DNA of 64,000 bases, taken from NCBI RefSeq assembly GCF_009708175.1, contig NZ_WMBB01000006.1:310001-374000 (forward strand). Reading direction: 5' to 3'. The notes beneath the pieces are model-generated. The model worked only from the letters and a program-made list of their open reading frames with translations, was not told the DNA's origin and did no database searches. This stretch comes from Nocardia aurantiaca (GTDB lineage Bacteria; Actinomycetota; Actinomycetes; Mycobacteriales; Mycobacteriaceae). The translations under genes were made by a program, and so were the position numbers. Below, piece after piece: positions 60,889 to 64,000 of the stretch. How positions within the stretch are numbered: position 1 is the first letter of the stretch; each line of letters opens with the position of its first letter.

Positions 60889-61788
60889 TCAATGGTCGCG
60901 GCATTGTTGTTCGACCATGTCGGCGAAGCTACTCGCCAGCGGGCTGAGTGTCTCCCAGCGGCGGACGGCCCATCCGACGGTCAGCGGAGCAAGGAATGGC
61001 AAGGGCTGAAATCGAAGTGGCCGGTGCGAGGCGGCGGCGGAGTCGTATGGCAGCGAGGGAACTATGGCGTGGCCGACACCGAGTTCGGCGAGTAGGACCG
61101 CGGTGTTCCAGTCTGCTACACCGGTTTCGGCTGTGAGCTGGATTCCGAGTCGGTTGAGCGCGGTGTCGAGGTGGACGCGGGACACGGCGTTGTCAGGTAA
61201 TTGGATGTGTCGTATTTCGGTGAGGTCGGCCGGTGTGATCGAAGGCCGGTCAGCCAGGGGGTCGTCGTCTCGGGTAGCCAGTACCCAAGGCAATTCCATG
61301 ACGGGGCGCTGTTCGATGCCGGGGATCGTATCGGCGATAGTCACCCACGCCAGATCGACGAGGCCCCCGGCGAGGGATTCGAAGCATCGGCGGCTGGAAA
61401 TGATTGTGCGAAATTCGAGTCTGGCGTGCGGATAGCGTTGGCGGAAGTTGACGACGGCGTCGGACATGAAGTTGCGAATGGTTGTCGCTCCTGTGGTGAC
61501 GCGAACGCAGCCGGTTTGGCCACGGGCCATTTCACTGAGTTGGCGTAACGCCAAATCCACACCGACGATGCCGTCGCGCGCTGCCGTATAAAGCACGAGA
61601 CCCTCCGCGGTTGGCGTCACGCCGTCGGGTCCACGATCGAGCAGACGTACGCCGGTGGCCTGTTCGAGCCGTTTGACGTGCTGGCTGACCGCAGGCTGGG
61701 TACACGCGAGGTCGCGGGCGACGGCACTGAGGCTTCCAGCCTGACAGACCGCCACGAATACCCTGAGGTCGTCGAAGGTCATCCGCAC
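60889..61788 (-). CDS. LysR family transcriptional regulator
   Basis: A 299-aa LysR regulator. The HTH is MTFDDLRVFVAVCQAGSLSA, VARDLACTQPAVSQHVKRLE, QATGVRLLDRGPDGVTPTAE. The effector domain has VRVTTGATTIRNFMSDAVVN and ADWNTAVLLAELGVGHAIVP. Start is GTG 61788; ATG 61782 is two codons later. It is divergent from a small membrane protein gene and a coupled thioesterase gene. A CTTGGT-GATT-ACCAAG dyad at 61825 is the likely binding site. Confidence 0.92.
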   Translation of the reverse strand: MRMTFDDLRVFVAVCQAGSLSAVARDLACTQPAVSQHVKRLEQATGVRLLDRGPDGVTPTAEGLVLYTAARDGIVGVDLALRQLSEMARGQTGCVRVTTGATTIRNFMSDAVVNFRQRYPHARLEFRTIISSRRCFESLAGGLVDLAWVTIADTIPGIEQRPVMELPWVLATRDDDPLADRPSITPADLTEIRHIQLPDNAVSRVHLDTALNRLGIQLTAETGVADWNTAVLLAELGVGHAIVPSLPYDSAAASHRPLRFQPLPFLAPLTVGWAVRRWETLSPLASSFADMVEQQCRDH

Positions 61789-61824
61789 GAAGCCACCGTA
61801 ACGCGTGCCTGGTCAAAGCTGAAT

Positions 61825-61866
61825 CTTGGTGATTACCAAGGTAAACCGAGGATTGACCGGTTACAC
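61825..61866. promoter_or_regulatory. LysR-type dyads
   Basis: CTTGGT-GATT-ACCAAG (61825-61840) has perfect 6-bp arms. A second, weaker dyad (GTAAACCG with CCGGTTAC) follows at about 61841-61864. Together they form a typical LysR recognition/activation pair upstream of the gene at 62013. Confidence 0.6.
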
Positions 61867-62012
61867 GCGGGTCGTTGATGATTTTTGCGGGCCTAGGGCG
61901 GCAACCCGCCGCGCTTCTCCGGCTCATCCGGATCGGCGCGGAGCAGTGGGGCGGGTGCCGACCCGCAGATCGCAAGAATCGTCATCAACCGGCTCGGGAG
62001 GGGATATGCACC

Positions 62013-62249
62013 ATGAATATCACTGGACAACAGGTGATCACGGATCATCCGTCAGTTCACAGGCGAGCCCTCATCACCTGGATTGCCGTCTTCCCGACCA
62101 TCACGATCACGCTGGTGTTGATCGGCCCCATGACAGCACGCACACCACTTCCCTTCCGCACACTGATCCTCACCATCATCGTCGTCTATCTGCTGGTACC
62201 TGCCTTGACCGAAACCATCCGCCGACTGAGCGCCCGGATGCACAGTTGA
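62013..62249 (+). CDS. Small membrane protein, 78 aa
   Basis: ATG 62013, preceded by GGGAGGGG. The protein reads MNITGQQVITDHPSVHRRAL, then two membrane helices: ITWIAVFPTITITLVLIGPM and LILTIIVVYLLVPALTETI, ending RRLSARMHS. Small proteins of this shape often accompany oxidoreductase or thioesterase genes under LysR control; no function is known. The stop overlaps the TTG start of the thioesterase gene, so the two are co-translated. Confidence 0.75.
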   Translation: MNITGQQVITDHPSVHRRALITWIAVFPTITITLVLIGPMTARTPLPFRTLILTIIVVYLLVPALTETIRRLSARMHS

Positions 62250-62761
62250 CATCCGACGGCATCCAATTACGACCATCCGGTACAGGTGGTGGCGGTCTGC
62301 GGACCCTCGAATGCGATGTCGACGCAACATGGATCGATATCAACGATCACATGAACGCCCAGTACTACGGGATCGTGATCTATCGCGCGCACGCCGCATT
62401 CACCGACGTTCTGGGTCTCGGTGACGAGTACGTCCGCAAGACGAGGTTCGGCAAGGTTGTCGTGCAGACTGCGATGACCTATGAACGAGAGGTACGGCGC
62501 GGGGCGCGATTGGCAGTCGATTCCTGGCTGTTGGGTGTGGATGCCAAACGTCTGCACTTCTTCCATGAAGTACGCAATCTCGGCGGCCAGACCCGGGTAG
62601 CCGTAGGCGAGCAGTTGGACCTGCATGTCGACCTCGAGACGAGAAGGACTACCCCGATGCCCGCCGACCTCTTCACCCGGCTGCAGCGTTTCGCTGCCGG
62701 CCAGTGTGCAGCAGGCCGACCCGAAGGCGTGGGGCGCACGATCATTGTTCCGCGGACATGA
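62246..62761 (+). CDS. Acyl-CoA thioesterase, hot-dog fold (4HBT-like)
   Basis: A 171-aa thioesterase. The hot-dog motif IDINDHMNAQYYGIVIYRAH carries the His-Met-Asn segment typical of 4HBT-like and betainyl-CoA-type thioesterases, followed by KVVVQTAMTYEREVRRGARL and LLGVDAKRLHFFHEVRNLGG. It probably begins at TTG 62246 inside the preceding stop (TTGA). A short N-terminal tail precedes the domain. Substrate unknown; control by the divergent LysR is likely. Confidence 0.85.
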   Translation: MTSDGIQLRPSGTGGGGLRTLECDVDATWIDINDHMNAQYYGIVIYRAHAAFTDVLGLGDEYVRKTRFGKVVVQTAMTYEREVRRGARLAVDSWLLGVDAKRLHFFHEVRNLGGQTRVAVGEQLDLHVDLETRRTTPMPADLFTRLQRFAAGQCAAGRPEGVGRTIIVPRT

Positions 62762-62819
62762 CCAGCGGAGCCGATGACGACGAAGACGGTGAAGTGATCA
62801 TGGATGAGCCGGTCCTCCG

Positions 62820-62948
62820 GTGCGCTGTTTGCCCGGCTCTTTCGACCCGATGACCAACGGCAACCTGGATACCATCGGACGCGCCGCGACGCGGTTCGCT
62901 GAGGTGATCGTGGCGGGGAGGGGCACGTCAGATGTCAGATGCCGATGA
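62820..62948 (+). pseudogene. 5' fragment of coaD (phosphopantetheine adenylyltransferase)
   Basis: 42 codons from GTG read [33 protein letters not shown], the nucleotidyltransferase opening of CoaD. The HxGH/TxGH motif is changed: TNGNLD instead of T(x)GHLD, so the catalytic His is Asn. The rest of the enzyme is missing. It is therefore a stray copy, not the cell's CoA enzyme. Confidence 0.65.
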
Positions 62949-63071
62949 GTCACCGACCGGGTTCTTCGAACCTCTCGGCGATGGGTTCGTTGCACTCGAA
63001 GCGGCACGAGGCCCATGGAGACCCGATTCGATCGGATCGCGGCGACTTCTGCCGAGCCGCTGGCGCGGTGC

Positions 63072-64000
63072 CTACCGGTTCGGCACGCACAACATCTCCA
63101 ACGCGGTGGTCATGGCGGTGACGATGGATTCGATGGTGGGGTGGTTGAAAAGTTCGGCGGCGTAGACCATTTCGCCGTGGATTCCGGCGGGGTCGCCGTC
63201 CGGGGTGTACTCCTCGCGCAGGTTGAGTAGGAGTTCCCAGGGGGTGTGGCGGACCGGGACCGGGCGGTGTCGGATCGTCAGTTCGGCTCCGGCTGTGGCG
63301 ATTTCGACGCCACGGAGGTAGGTGACCATGACTTGGAAGAGTGGGTGGTGGGTTCGGGAGCGGGGTGGGTTGAGGAGTTCGACGAGGTTGTCGAAGGGGA
63401 ACTCCTTGTTGTCGTAGGCGGCGAGGACGCGTTCGCGGACCTGTTGGATGAGGTCGGAGTGGGGTGGGTCGGCGGAGAGGTCGACGCGGACTATCGCGGT
63501 GTCGACGACGCAGCCGACCAGGTCCTGTAGACCCTCCGCGTCGCGGGCGCTCAGGGCGACGCCGATGGGCAGGTCGGGGCCCGCGCCGTGCTCGTGCAGG
63601 GCGAGGGCCAGGGCGGTGTGGACGAGCATGTAGATGCTGGCGCGGTGGGTGCGGGCGGTGTGGGCGAGGGCGCGGTGGGTGGCGGCGTCGAGGTGGACGG
63701 GGACGGCTGCCGCGGTGTTCTCGCGACGTTCGGCGCGTGGACGATCGGTGGGTAGCACCGGATGGGGCGACAGACCGTCGAGCGCGGTGCGCCAGTAGCG
63801 CGCCTGCCGGGTCAGCAGGCCGCCGTGCGCGCCGCCGGACTCCAGCGATTGCCTCAGCCACAGCGTGTAGTCCGCGTACTGTGTTGCCGGAATAGGCCAT
63901 TGGGGTGCTTGCCCGGTGGCACGCGCACGGTAGGCGGTGAGCAGGTCCCGCTGGAGTACGGCCAGGGATTCCCCGTCGCCGGCGACATGGTGGAGTACGC
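63072..64000 (-). CDS. Non-ribosomal peptide synthetase, C-terminal condensation domain (5' end beyond window)
   Basis: About 309 codons of a larger NRPS gene. The active-site motif HHVAGDG of a condensation domain lies at 63972-63992, and the DxxxxG-like RTALDGLSPHPVLP and PIGVALSARDAEGLQDLVGC and VDTAIVRVDLS features follow. PFDNLVELLNPPRSRTHHPL and FQVMVTYLRG are the usual end of a C domain. The protein then stops at VTAMTTALEMLCVPNR without an adenylation or carrier domain, so the synthetase ends in a condensation-type domain. Such terminal domains often release or cyclise the product. The peptide cannot be predicted. Confidence 0.85.
   Translation of the reverse strand, partial: VLHHVAGDGESLAVLQRDLLTAYRARATGQAPQWPIPATQYADYTLWLRQSLESGGAHGGLLTRQARYWRTALDGLSPHPVLPTDRPRAERRENTAAAVPVHLDAATHRALAHTARTHRASIYMLVHTALALALHEHGAGPDLPIGVALSARDAEGLQDLVGCVVDTAIVRVDLSADPPHSDLIQQVRERVLAAYDNKEFPFDNLVELLNPPRSRTHHPLFQVMVTYLRGVEIATAGAELTIRHRPVPVRHTPWELLLNLREEYTPDGDPAGIHGEMVYAAELFNHPTIESIVTAMTTALEMLCVPNR

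Overview
The window is high-GC actinobacterial DNA, most likely from Nocardia or a close mycolic-acid relative. Grounds: a conserved actinobacterial block (ctaF-ctaC, asnB, cobS/cobUT, a DUF3043 gene, an ErpA-type gene, adoK, ilvE, gcvT) that I recall from the M. tuberculosis Rv2199c-Rv2211c region; an antigen-85-like secreted esterase; F420-type and FadD15-type enzymes; leaderless-looking promoters; and many TetR, IclR, LysR and SDR genes. No rRNA, tRNA or CRISPR array was seen.

Layout. 1-5.6 kb: an acyl-CoA dehydrogenase running off the left edge with a divergent TetR gene, an amidohydrolase, a cysteine-rich ArsR/SufR-like regulator and two membrane proteins. 5.6-9.9 kb: a lipoprotein, then a three-gene operon (SDR, luciferase-like oxidoreductase, SnoaL-like protein) divergent from a KstR-like TetR regulator, with a KstR-like operator between them. 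10.2-17.4 kb: a tightly packed operon cysD-cysNC-DUF1214-SDR-sulfotransferase, divergent from an IclR regulator. This is the most system-like locus: it couples sulfate activation (PAPS) to a sulfotransferase. 17.5-25.5 kb: FAD monooxygenase with a duplicated long operator, XRE regulator, SDRs, a NUDIX/NADAR pair and a FAD oxidoreductase. 25.5-28.9 kb: a REP-like repeat, two ordinary genes, then a decayed patch (alpha/beta-hydrolase pseudogene cut by an IS481-type transposase remnant).

28.97-48.8 kb is the core block: cytochrome oxidase subunits, asnB, an inserted amidohydrolase/DUF1254 pair, cobS and a fused cobUT, a GlxA-type regulator facing two coupled micro-ORFs, DUF3043, erpA, adoK, an MBL hydrolase, ilvE and gcvT. 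The cobS-to-adoK part looks inverted as a unit relative to M. tuberculosis. Several intergenic satellites, hairpins and REP-like copies lie here.

48.9-64 kb is more accessory: antigen-85-like esterase, a protein with decapeptide repeats, a tandem ABM-like protein, a Fic gene with two compensating frameshifts, FadD15-like ligase, a decayed patch with an integrase remnant and a frameshifted S1-like gene, two LysR genes each facing a small gene or operon, a coaD fragment, and the 3' end of a non-ribosomal peptide synthetase gene ending in a condensation domain.

All calls rest on reading the sequence and remembered family features. No database search was possible.
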